This document shows, piece by piece, positions 1 to 6,001 of a DNA stretch of 6,001 nt (position 1 is its first letter; every line of letters starts with the position of its first letter). A program made the position numbers and the translations under genes. This DNA comes from Anaerolineales bacterium UBA3905 (GTDB lineage: Bacteria > Chloroflexota > Anaerolineae > Caldilineales > Caldilineaceae). The DNA is taken from the NCBI GenBank assembly GCA_002391565.1, contig DGFH01000209.1, positions 1 to 6,001 on the forward strand. Direction: 5' to 3'. The notes below the pieces were generated by a model. That model saw only the letters and a program-made list of their open reading frames with translations. It was not told where the DNA came from and ran no database searches.

Positions 1-243
1 CCTCTTCAAGATGCTCTCACACCCCGAACAGTCTCCCTATTACTTCATTTACACGGAACTCTTCTCGTCCCGTTTGAGCTGCTTGGCTTCGAATTCGACT
101 GTCTTTCCACTCTTCAGTTGTTAAGGTGCCGCTCCCCCTTACCCTCCGCTTCGCCGCCGCTCCCCCCTTCGATTCTTCATCGATTCGGCTCCAACAGCGC
201 TCCGCTTCAGGCACCCTCACTACTCGCTTTCGCAAGGGCAAGT

Positions 244-278
244 GTGTAGTCTACATCATCTACACCCGTCTGTCAAAT
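244..278 (-). promoter_or_regulatory. Leftward promoter-like module, copy B, with overlapping palindrome
   Basis: On the minus strand a perfect TTGACA (276-271) is followed after 17 bases by TAGACT (253-248), a 4/6 match to the -10 consensus. It is the second copy of the block at 466-432. The -10 lies inside the palindrome TGTAGTCTACA (245-255), and a wider pair of arms, GTGTAG (244-249) and CTACAC (260-265), surrounds it; this is the arrangement expected for a repressor site over a promoter. The transcript would start near 240 and cover the left end of the window, where a GAAA-tetraloop hairpin (236-223) would lie almost at its 5' end. Function is inferred only. Confidence 0.4.
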
Positions 279-431
279 CCTTCTTCCGGCGTTTGCATTT
301 ATTTCTTCGCTCTCGCCCCTACTCAGATTTAACCCAACGGCTCCTCCTACCTTGCCTCACTCGCTTCGCCGCCTACCAGCCAAGGGTCTCTCGCCGCTTC
401 GCCAGTCTCAACCCACTCGTCAGGCACAAAA

Positions 432-466
432 GTAAATGCTACACTACCTACTCCCTTCCGTCAAAT
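432..466 (-). promoter_or_regulatory. Leftward promoter-like module, copy A
   Basis: On the minus strand a TTGACG (464-459) is followed after exactly 17 bases by TAGCAT (441-436), a reasonable sigma-70-type -35/-10 pair (5/6 and 4/6 matches to consensus). The whole 35-base block resembles the block at 278-244: 25 of 35 positions are identical without gaps. No gene follows on the minus strand, so any transcript would run into the purine-rich region. Being conserved as a pair makes it more than a chance match, but promoter activity is inference. Confidence 0.4.
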
Positions 467-517
467 TTAACACCTCAAAAATGACAACAAGTTTTATGTG
501 CTCTGGCGCGAACTCTT

Positions 518-523
518 TATACT
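518..523 (+). promoter_or_regulatory. Possible -10 element for the reductase gene
   Basis: TATACT at 518-523 matches five of six bases of the -10 consensus and lies 64 bases before the chosen start at 588. No good -35 is found 16-18 bases upstream, so this is a weak call. Confidence 0.25.
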
Positions 524-587
524 CAAGAGGCCAACCTTTATTTGTCTATTACGATCGGCGCAATTCGACCACCCTGTGAAGCACATC

Positions 588-1410
<823 letters not shown>

Positions 1411-1412
<2 letters not shown>

Positions 1413-1438
1413 AGGGCGCGCGTCAGGCTTCGCTCTTC
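1411..1438. terminator. Weak hairpin between convergent genes
   Basis: The arms GAAGGGCG (1411-1418) and CGCTCTTC (1431-1438) pair over eight bases, with one G-U wobble in the plus-strand transcript, around a 12-base loop. The hairpin overlaps the reductase stop codon and lies just beyond the tctA stop. The plus strand has no T-run after it. In the minus-strand transcript one pair becomes an A-C mismatch, but a short TTTT follows shortly after the stem. It is a plausible but weak terminator for one or both genes. Confidence 0.3.
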
Positions 1439-1449
1439 GCCGTCGATCT

Positions 1450-2991
1450 TCAATCCTCAATTTCGCCCACTGCACCAGCGGAAACCGCCGCACGACGACG
1501 ACTGGCTTTCCAGATGGCATTGAAAAGTGGAACGAGAAACGACATGATGACCAGTGTCATCAGCACCAACGCCAGTGGCCGCGTAAAGAAAACGCTGTAG
1601 TCGTTGACTGAAATCGCCAGGCTGCGCCGAAATTCTTGCTCGATCAACGGGCCAAGCACGGCGCCCAAAACCACCGGCGCCAGGGGAAAATCGTAGCGGC
1701 GCAGCAAAAAGCCGAGCACCCCCAACGCCAGCAAAAGCACCATGCTGAAGGTGTTCTGCGTATCAGCATAGACCCCCAGCAGCGAAAAGGTGAGGATGCC
1801 AGCATAAAGCACCGGCTTGGGCACGTCGAGCAGCTTGATCCACATCCGCACCATCGGCAAGTTGAGCACCAGCAGCGCCAGATTGGCAATGTACAGACTG
1901 GCGATCAGCCCCCAGACCAGATCGGCCTGCTGCTGAAAGAGCAGCGGGCCAGGACGCAAACCGTAAATCTGAAACGCCACAAGCATCACCGCCGTCGTCG
2001 CTGAGCCGGGGATGCCGAGCGCCAACAACGGCACCAGCGCGCCGCCTGCCGACGCATTGTTGGCGGCTTCAGGACCGGCCACGCCCTCGATGGCGCCCTG
2101 ACCTAGTTCGGCCTTACCCTTAGCAAAACGCTGTTCAGCATTGTAGGAAAGAAACGAGGCAATCGTTGCGCCCGCACCGGGCAGCACGCCGATAATAAAA
2201 CCGATCACCGAGCCGCGCGCCCAGGCCGGCCAGGATCGCCGCCACTCCTCGCGATTCATCATTAAGCTGCCGCGCAAGGTCACCGTCTCCTCGAAAGTGC
2301 GCTTGAGGGTGCCTGCCGCCCAGAAGACCTCACCCACCGCAAACAAGCCGATCGCCACCATCACCGGGTCGATGCCGCCAAGCAGGTTGAGGTTCCCGAA
2401 GGTGAAACGCGCCTGCCCTGTCTGTAAGTCGATGCCGACCATGCCCAGCCCCAACCCAAGCAATGTGGCGAAAAATGCTTTGGGCGCCGACTGCCCCGCC
2501 AGCCCGGTGACAGCGCTCAAGGCCAGCAACATCAGCGCAAAGTATTCTGGTGCGCCGAATTGCAGGGCGAAGCGCACCAGCAGCGGCGCCATCAGCATCA
2601 ACATCAGCGTGGCAAAGGTGCCGGCGAAAAACGAGCCGATCGCCGCCGTCGCCAACGCTGCACCGCCGCGCCCCTTCTTCGCCATCTGAAAACCGTCGAT
2701 GGCTGTCACCACTGACGACGATTCGCCCGGCGTGTTGACCAGGATCGAGGTGGTCGAACCGCCGTACATGGCGCCGTAGAAGATGCCGCCAAACATGACG
2801 AACGCGCTGATCGGCTCCAACCCGAAGGTGACCGGCAGCAACAGCGAGATGGTCAGCGACGGCCCAATGCCGGGCAACACGCCGATCGCCGTGCCAATGG
2901 TGACGCCCAGCATCACAAAGAGCAGATGCTGCGGCGTCAACACCACGCTAAACCCATTGACCAGATTGGCCCAGATATCCCCGCCGAACAA
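1450..2991 (-). CDS. tctA: TctA: large membrane subunit of tripartite tricarboxylate transporter
   Basis: This is the large permease subunit of the tripartite tricarboxylate transporter family, which with TctB moves an organic acid delivered by TctC across the cytoplasmic membrane using an ion gradient. From a TTG start at 2991 it is 513 residues, close to the usual family length of about 500. It is almost entirely hydrophobic, with many membrane segments. The two glycine-rich family repeats are clear: GVLPGIGPSLTISLLLP (from about residue 37) with GGSTTSILVNTPGE (about 77-90), and GVLPGAGATIASFLSY (from about 268) with GPEAANNASAGGALVPLLAL (from about 306). The start choice matters. AAGGAG (3006-3001) lies nine bases before TTG, and NLVNGFSVVLTPQHLL, the typical beginning, follows. 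The upstream in-frame ATG at 3066 would add 25 residues encoded by a dispersed repeat (LPLRSFASLRLGVK), has no ribosome binding site, and is unlikely. It is the last gene of the operon; its substrate cannot be told from this subunit. Confidence 0.93.
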   Translation of the reverse strand: MFGGDIWANLVNGFSVVLTPQHLLFVMLGVTIGTAIGVLPGIGPSLTISLLLPVTFGLEPISAFVMFGGIFYGAMYGGSTTSILVNTPGESSSVVTAIDGFQMAKKGRGGAALATAAIGSFFAGTFATLMLMLMAPLLVRFALQFGAPEYFALMLLALSAVTGLAGQSAPKAFFATLLGLGLGMVGIDLQTGQARFTFGNLNLLGGIDPVMVAIGLFAVGEVFWAAGTLKRTFEETVTLRGSLMMNREEWRRSWPAWARGSVIGFIIGVLPGAGATIASFLSYNAEQRFAKGKAELGQGAIEGVAGPEAANNASAGGALVPLLALGIPGSATTAVMLVAFQIYGLRPGPLLFQQQADLVWGLIASLYIANLALLVLNLPMVRMWIKLLDVPKPVLYAGILTFSLLGVYADTQNTFSMVLLLALGVLGFLLRRYDFPLAPVVLGAVLGPLIEQEFRRSLAISVNDYSVFFTRPLALVLMTLVIMSFLVPLFNAIWKASRRRAAVSAGAVGEIED

Positions 2992-3000
2992 GCGATCTTT

Positions 3001-3006
3001 CTCCTT
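3001..3006 (-). promoter_or_regulatory. Ribosome binding site that decides the tctA start
   Basis: AAGGAG on the minus strand lies nine bases before a TTG codon at 2991. It is the only good Shine-Dalgarno sequence near the beginning of tctA, and it points to TTG rather than the ATG at 3066 as the start. Confidence 0.75.
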
Positions 3007-3020
3007 TTGAATCGCGCCAA

Positions 3021-3125
3021 CTTTCACGCCAAGACGCAGCGAGGCAAAGCTGCGCAGAGGCAACATTACAGGAAACGTTCACCTTTCTTTGCACGCCCTT
3101 TGCGCTCTTGCGTCTCTATGTCAAA
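3021..3125. repeat. Imperfect inverted repeat of the AGACGCA/GGCAAAG dispersed type
   Basis: The left arm (about 3021-3057) reads TTTCACGCC, AGACGCA, then GAGGCAAAG. The right arm (about 3087-3125), reverse complemented, reads AGACGCA followed by AGAGCGCAAAGG. The core AGACGCA (3032-3038) and TGCGTCT (3109-3115) pair exactly; the inner parts pair imperfectly, leaving a central stretch of roughly 30 bases. From memory, short runs of words such as 'AGACGCAAAGGCGCAAAG' are scattered between genes in several bacterial lineages, and this looks like a decayed head-to-head pair of them. It fills most of the gap between tctB and tctA. It encodes the false N-terminal extension of tctA and the tail of the frameshifted tctB reading frame. 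It may fold in the mRNA and reduce or separate tctA expression, which is inference. Confidence 0.6.
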
Positions 3126-3149
3126 GAACGACGCCTTCCAAACGGACTC

Positions 3150-3603
3150 TCAGAAGCCCCACGGGACTGGCGGCAGGTTGATGCGCAATAATTGCGAAAA
3201 GACGTAATAAATTGTCACCGACAGCGCCACCGCAATCACGCCGTCGCGCACGAGATGACGGCGGTCGCCTAAAATTTGCGCGCCCCCCCCACAGCAGCAA
3301 CGTTGTCGCCAGCACGTAGCCTGCCACGCGGAAGAGAGCAATGTACACCGCGACCAGCCCCAGCATCAAGCCGATGCTCAGCCAATCCAGCGACGCCGCC
3401 TCAGGGGAATCCGGCGCCGGCGGCGCGCCAGGAAAGGCAAAGAGCCAGACGCCGCTCAAGACAATGCCAATGCCGATGGCGTTGGGCATGAAGCGCGGAC
3501 CGACTGCAGCATAAGTGGTCGATTCACGAATCTGCAGCGCCCCCCACAAGTAGAAAGCGCCAAAGAGAACAATGACCAGAGCCACCCAACGAATTGCGCG
3601 CAT
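3150..3603 (-). CDS. tctB: TctB: small membrane subunit, with an apparent frameshift
   Basis: This is the small, poorly conserved membrane subunit of the tripartite tricarboxylate transporter. The ATG at 3603 opens MRAIRWVALVIVLFGAFYLW, a first membrane segment, followed by AAVGPRFMPNAIGIGIVLSG, the usual 'GPxFxP' region before the second segment. A linker rich in Pro and Ala follows, then further segments around residues 73-105. At residue 105 the frame enters a run of eight G (coding strand; C8 at 3283-3290). Continuing in frame gives an arginine-rich tail ending at 3121. Dropping one G instead gives GAQILGDRRHLVRDGVIAVALSVTIYYVFS and a stop at 3150, restoring a final membrane helix and a 150-residue protein of normal TctB length. 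I therefore give the restored extent. The cause may be a sequencing error, a real inactivating or phase-variable change, or slippage during expression. It lies 63 bases after tctC; the ribosome binding site is weak (GGGAA nine bases upstream). Confidence 0.85.
3283..3290 (-). other. G8 homopolymer at the tctB frameshift point
   Basis: Eight consecutive G on the coding strand, inside the tctB codons for Trp-Gly-Gly. With seven G the downstream frame becomes the conserved TctB C-terminus; with eight, the frame is lost. Such tracts are prone to replication slippage, transcriptional slippage and sequencing error. Confidence 0.85.
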
Positions 3604-3618
3604 AGAGAATAGTTCCCG

Positions 3619-3650
3619 CCTTCCCAGCAGCTGTGTAGCTGCCGGGAAGG
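3619..3650 (-). promoter_or_regulatory. Strong intercistronic hairpin between tctC and tctB
   Basis: In the operon mRNA the arms CCTTCCCGGCAGCT (3650-3637) and AGCTGCTGGGAAGG (3632-3619) pair over 14 bases with a single G-U wobble and a four-base ACAC loop. It begins 16 bases after the tctC stop and ends 15 bases before the tctB ATG. No T-run follows, so it is not a standard intrinsic terminator. In transport operons, hairpins in this place typically protect the 3' end of the binding-protein mRNA so that the binding protein is made in excess over the membrane subunits; that role is inferred here. The 3' arm also carries GGGAAGG, so the fold may influence tctB initiation. Confidence 0.75.
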
Positions 3651-3666
3651 TCTACGGAGATGAGGA

Positions 3667-4761
3667 TTACTCGATCAAGCCGATCTCTTTCAGCACTGTC
3701 GAGATCGTTGCATTGTCTTCAGCCAGGGTGGCGGCAAAGTCATCGCCGGTCTGGAAGACGTCGTCCCAGCCGTTTGTCGCCAGAATCTCCTGCCACTGTT
3801 CCGATTCGTTCGCCGCCGTCAGCGCCGCGATCAACCACGCCTTGTCTTCCTCGTTCAGATTGGGCGGGCCAACCACGCCGCGCCAGTTGAGCAGCACAAC
3901 ATCGACGCCGCTTTCGGTCAACGTCGGCACGTCAGGCAGCGCCCCCAACCGCTCGGCGCTGGAGACGGCCAGCGGACGCATCTCGCCCGACGCAATGAAG
4001 TCGGCCCATTCACCGACGCCGCTGACGCCAGCCGCCACCTGCCCGCCCAGGATCGCCGCCGCCGCCTCGCCGCCGCCGCTGTAGGCAATGTAGTTGACGC
4101 CTTCCGGCGCCACGCCAACCGCTTTGGCAATCTGCCCGACCAGGATGTGGTCGGTGCCGCCCGCCGAGCCACCCGCCCAGGCGATGCTCTTGGGGTCGGC
4201 CTGGAACGCCGCCACCAGGTCAGCCATCGTCTGGTAAGGTGAATTGGCAGGCACGACGATGATCTCATACTCGGCAGTGAGGCGCGCCAGCGGCGTCGTT
4301 TCGGCCAACGTGACGGGCGACTGGTTGGTCAGGATCGAGCCGACCATCACGCGCCCCATCATCATCATCGTGTACGGGTCGCCGGCATTCTGCGACACCA
4401 ACTGCGCCAGCCCAATCGTGCCGCCGGCGCCGGGAACGTTGAAGACTTCGACCGGCACGGGGCTGATGCCCGACTCGGTGAGCGTCTGCGCTAACAGGCG
4501 CGCCGTCGTATCCCAGCCGCCGCCGGGGTTGGCCGGCGCCATGATCTGGATCGCCTTGCTGGGGAAACCACCAGCGGTGGGCGCCAACGCGGCGCCAGCC
4601 GCAGCTTCCGCCGGCGCCGCGGCCTCTTCGGGTGCGGCTTCGGTGGCCGCCGCTTGCTCCACCGGCGCCGCTGCAGGCATAGTGGTGCAACCGGCAAGCA
4701 AGGCGCTGGCAACCAGCAAACTCAACAATGCCATCAACGGCAACGTGCGCACTCGTCGCAT
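3667..4761 (-). CDS. tctC: TctC: lipoprotein solute-binding subunit of tripartite tricarboxylate transporter
   Basis: This 364-residue extracytoplasmic solute-binding protein is of the TctC (Bug-type) family and captures an organic acid for TctA/TctB. The ATG at 4761 is preceded five bases earlier by AGGAGG, and it starts a clear lipoprotein signal: MRRVR, a hydrophobic core, then LLAGC with the lipidated cysteine at residue 25. The in-frame ATG at 4812 is less likely. Residues 26-65 are an Ala/Pro/Glu-rich tether. The domain then shows family motifs in order: FPSKAIQIMAPANPGGGWD (about 66-84), GAGGTIGLAQL (about 111), GSAGGTDH (about 198), YSGGGEAAAAILGGQV (about 227), MRPLAVSSAERL with DVPTLTESG, and LNWRGVVGPP (about 291). 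The family often has a cleaved signal peptide and a soluble product; a lipid anchor fits a cell without an outer membrane or one that keeps the protein at the membrane. It is the first gene of the operon. The substrate is not readable from sequence. Confidence 0.93.
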   Translation of the reverse strand: MRRVRTLPLMALLSLLVASALLAGCTTMPAAAPVEQAAATEAAPEEAAAPAEAAAGAALAPTAGGFPSKAIQIMAPANPGGGWDTTARLLAQTLTESGISPVPVEVFNVPGAGGTIGLAQLVSQNAGDPYTMMMMGRVMVGSILTNQSPVTLAETTPLARLTAEYEIIVVPANSPYQTMADLVAAFQADPKSIAWAGGSAGGTDHILVGQIAKAVGVAPEGVNYIAYSGGGEAAAAILGGQVAAGVSGVGEWADFIASGEMRPLAVSSAERLGALPDVPTLTESGVDVVLLNWRGVVGPPNLNEEDKAWLIAALTAANESEQWQEILATNGWDDVFQTGDDFAATLAEDNATISTVLKEIGLIE

Positions 4762-4766
4762 GAGAA

Positions 4767-4772
4767 CCTCCT
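4767..4772 (-). promoter_or_regulatory. Ribosome binding site of tctC
   Basis: A perfect AGGAGG on the minus strand, five bases before the ATG at 4761. It settles the start in favour of the lipoprotein signal rather than the in-frame ATG at 4812. Confidence 0.8.
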
Positions 4773-4836
4773 GTGATGAATGGTGAATGCGCAACCGCAT
4801 TCGGGCGCTCACCGTCTGTTGTTTATGGGCAAAATC

Positions 4837-4864
4837 ATTCTACAACTGTTCGCCCAAAGCGCAA
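4837..4864 (-). promoter_or_regulatory. Possible promoter of the tctCBA operon
   Basis: On the minus strand TAGAAT (4842-4837) matches five of six -10 bases. TTGCGC sits 16 bases upstream as a poor -35 (3 of 6). Transcription would begin near 4830, giving a leader of about 70 bases before tctC. The weak -35 would fit an activated promoter, which is inference. Confidence 0.35.
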
Positions 4865-4902
4865 ACTCGTTTCTAAAGGGGGTGCACAAGCCTCTATCCG
4901 CA

Positions 4903-4923
4903 GTGTATCATTGAATGGTACAC
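4903..4923. promoter_or_regulatory. 21-bp operator-like palindrome in the divergent intergenic region
   Basis: The half-sites GTGTATCATT and AATGGTACAC flank a central G and match as inverted repeats at nine of ten positions. The site lies between the divergent tctC and macroglobulin genes, centred about 83 bases upstream of the proposed tctC transcription start and about 100 bases before the macroglobulin ATG. The length and symmetry are those of a dimeric regulator's binding site. No regulator gene is in the window and I cannot name the family. Confidence 0.5.
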
Positions 4924-5003
4924 TTTTGGCGCTGGATTTGGGGCGACGACTTTGCTAAACCTGAGGCATATCGTCAAGCGTTTTACCCGTGTCGAGTCAA
5001 AAC

Positions 5004-5010
5004 AGGAGGA
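5004..5010 (+). promoter_or_regulatory. Ribosome binding site of the macroglobulin-like gene
   Basis: AGGAGGA ends four bases before the ATG at 5015 and fixes that start, giving a lipoprotein signal immediately afterwards. I could not find a convincing promoter between 4924 and 5003. Confidence 0.8.
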
Positions 5011-5014
5011 AGCG

Positions 5015-6001
5015 ATGTCCCTTTTGCACTCCCGTCGTTTGCGTATCCTGCTGCCGCTTGTCATTTTCTTGTTTGGATGTTTCAACTCGCCGCCGCCCAA
5101 TGTCATCGAGCCAGAAAGCGCCCGCGTGGTGGTGATGGGCGAGGCGGGGCGCCTGGCGCCAGGCAGCAAAGGCAGCTTGCTGGTTCAAGTGCGCAATCCT
5201 TACGCCCCGTCCGATGAGGTTGCTCTCGCCAACCGTCAGGTCGAGGTCTTCCTGGATGATGGTGCGCAGACGCAGCCACTTTTCACCGGCTACACCGATG
5301 ACGCCGGACTGGTGCATGTTGAATTCGAGACGCCCACCACCGCCACCCCTGCGCAGACGCTCGTGATCCGCGCCGCCACCGATGGTCAGGAGACCATCAT
5401 CACGCAGGATGTCTACATCGGTCGCGCCTACGACGTGTTGATCTCCACCGATAAACCCGTCTACCAACCAGGCCAGGTGATCCACCTGCGCACGTTGGCG
5501 CTCGATACGCTCGATCTGCGCGCCGCCGACGCTCAGACGGTCACGCTCACCATTGCCGATCCACTGGGCAATAGGCTACTGCAGCGTGCACTGACAACCA
5601 GCCAATACGGCGTTGCCAGCACAGATTTCACGCTCGATGCGCAGGCCGTCTCTGGCGACTATCAGATCACCGCCGCCATCGGTCCGAACACAGCCACACG
5701 CACCGTCGAGGTGAAGCCTTACACTTTACCGCGCTTTGAGATCACCTTCCGGCCTGATCAATCTTTCTATTTGCCTGGTGAAACCGCCACTGGCGCGATC
5801 GAGGCGCGCTACTTCTTCGGCAAGCCGGTCGCCGGCGCCCAGGTCAGCGTGCGCGGCAGCGTCACCGATGTGACCCGCGAGACGGTCTTCACGATCACGG
5901 GCGAGACCGACGCCGACGGCGTCTATCGCTACGCCGTGCCCGTGCCCGATTTCTTCGTGGGTCGGCTCGATAACAAGCGCGCACAGATCGACCTGGAGAT
6001 C
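5015..6001 (+). CDS. Alpha-2-macroglobulin-like lipoprotein, N-terminal part (runs off the window)
   Basis: The first 329 residues of a larger surface protein resembling alpha-2-macroglobulin; the stop is beyond the right edge. It begins with a positively charged and hydrophobic signal ending LFGC, with the probable lipidated cysteine at residue 22, followed by a short Pro-rich spacer. Residues about 36-137 form a beta-rich domain with GYTDDAGLVHVEF. Residues about 138-232 are a typical MG2 domain: ISTDKPVYQPGQVIHLRTLALD is the conserved start, matching the 'TDKPxYxPGQ' signature. VKPYTLPRFEITF (from 233) and ARYFFGKPVAGAQVSVR (from about 264) match the MG3 region of macroglobulins. Family members trap attacking proteases; bacterial ones are thought to guard the cell envelope. 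Whether this one carries the thioester motif CxEQ or a bait region cannot be judged, as these would lie downstream. No penicillin-binding-protein partner gene is visible. It is divergent from tctC and probably separately transcribed. Confidence 0.85.
   Translation, partial: MSLLHSRRLRILLPLVIFLFGCFNSPPPNVIEPESARVVVMGEAGRLAPGSKGSLLVQVRNPYAPSDEVALANRQVEVFLDDGAQTQPLFTGYTDDAGLVHVEFETPTTATPAQTLVIRAATDGQETIITQDVYIGRAYDVLISTDKPVYQPGQVIHLRTLALDTLDLRAADAQTVTLTIADPLGNRLLQRALTTSQYGVASTDFTLDAQAVSGDYQITAAIGPNTATRTVEVKPYTLPRFEITFRPDQSFYLPGETATGAIEARYFFGKPVAGAQVSVRGSVTDVTRETVFTITGETDADGVYRYAVPVPDFFVGRLDNKRAQIDLEI

Larger units (their letters stand above)
1..466 (-). other. Purine-rich non-coding region with reiterated GCGAAGCG words
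   Basis: No convincing gene is seen here. The minus strand is strongly purine-biased; for example, 46 of 60 bases are A or G in the minus-strand complement of 121-180. The word CGCTTCGCCGCC (plus strand) occurs exactly at 147-158 and 362-373. Shorter or degenerate forms are at 395-403, around 202-210, 223-236 and 304-315. Read on the minus strand these become GGCGAAGCG-type words, and one (236 to 223) can fold as a 5-bp stem closed by a GAAA tetraloop. Two diverged copies of a promoter-like module lie inside it, both pointing left. The small reading frames across it have biased, low-complexity translations and no ribosome binding sites. It could be a non-coding RNA locus, a degenerate repeat, or the edge of an element continuing left. 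What is seen is the composition and repetition; a function is not established. Confidence 0.5.

Noticed and set aside
17..241. 74-residue minus-strand reading frame beginning with TTG just after promoter-like copy B
   Set aside because: No ribosome binding site, arginine- and glutamate-heavy translation that follows from the purine bias, and no recognisable domain; a small real protein cannot be fully excluded.
126..484. Plus-strand short reading frames in the left region (126-332 and 242-484)
   Set aside because: Translations are serine/leucine/proline-rich products of pyrimidine-rich DNA, with no ribosome binding site or family resemblance.
1..497. CRISPR array or group II intron in the repetitive left region
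   Set aside because: Repeats are irregular in length and spacing, with no constant repeat-spacer periodicity, and no domain V-like hairpin or intron protein is present.
498..587. 30-residue N-terminal extension of the reductase
   Set aside because: The segment lacks family similarity and a ribosome binding site; a possible -10 element lies inside it.
1636..2004. 122-residue plus-strand reading frame inside tctA
   Set aside because: Glutamine/histidine/arginine-rich antisense translation of hydrophobic tctA codons.
3572..4084. 170-residue plus-strand reading frame opposite tctC and tctB
   Set aside because: Serine- and proline-rich antisense shadow of two recognised genes.
4244..4786. 180-residue plus-strand reading frame opposite tctC
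   Set aside because: A shadow of the strongly supported tctC frame; alanine-rich translation with no domain.
4997..5485. 162-residue minus-strand reading frame opposite the macroglobulin gene
   Set aside because: The plus frame has a ribosome binding site, lipoprotein signal and MG domain motifs; this frame has none of these.

Overview
The window looks like a chromosomal segment from a GC-rich, probably monoderm bacterium. A member of the Chloroflexota (Anaerolineae or Caldilineae-like) is my best guess. This rests on the Ala/Pro/Glu-rich lipoprotein linker of the solute-binding protein, the lipoprotein anchors on both exported proteins, and an intergenic repeat of the AGACGCA/GGCAAAG type that I recall from such genomes. 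The taxonomic call is inference; no rRNA, tRNA or diagnostic gene is present.

Layout, left to right. (1) Positions 1-587 hold no gene I can support. Positions 1-466 are strongly purine-rich on the minus strand. They contain two related copies (432-466 and 244-278) of a leftward promoter-like module, 188 bases apart, plus reiterated CGCTTCGCC words. This is the least explained part of the window. (2) Positions 588-1412 (+) encode a stand-alone RibD C-terminal-domain reductase. (3) Positions 4761 down to 1450 (-) form a three-gene tctC-tctB-tctA operon for a tripartite tricarboxylate transporter: a lipoprotein solute-binding subunit, a small membrane subunit and a large membrane subunit. (4) After a 253-base divergent intergenic region, 5015 to beyond the right edge (+) begins an alpha-2-macroglobulin-like lipoprotein.

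The transport operon should work as a unit. TctC, tethered to the outer face of the membrane, captures an organic acid (substrate not predictable) and hands it to the TctA/TctB membrane complex, which takes it up using an ion gradient. Three things in the operon deserve attention. A 14-bp-stem hairpin sits between tctC and tctB. tctB has an apparent one-base frameshift in a run of eight G. An inverted repeat made of a dispersed repeat family lies between tctB and tctA and supplies a misleading upstream ATG for tctA, whose better start is a TTG with a good ribosome binding site.

I saw no CRISPR array, tRNA, rRNA, insertion sequence or defence system. The possible 'new system' candidates are the purine-rich repeated region at the left end and, less strikingly, the 21-bp operator-like palindrome between tctC and the macroglobulin gene.
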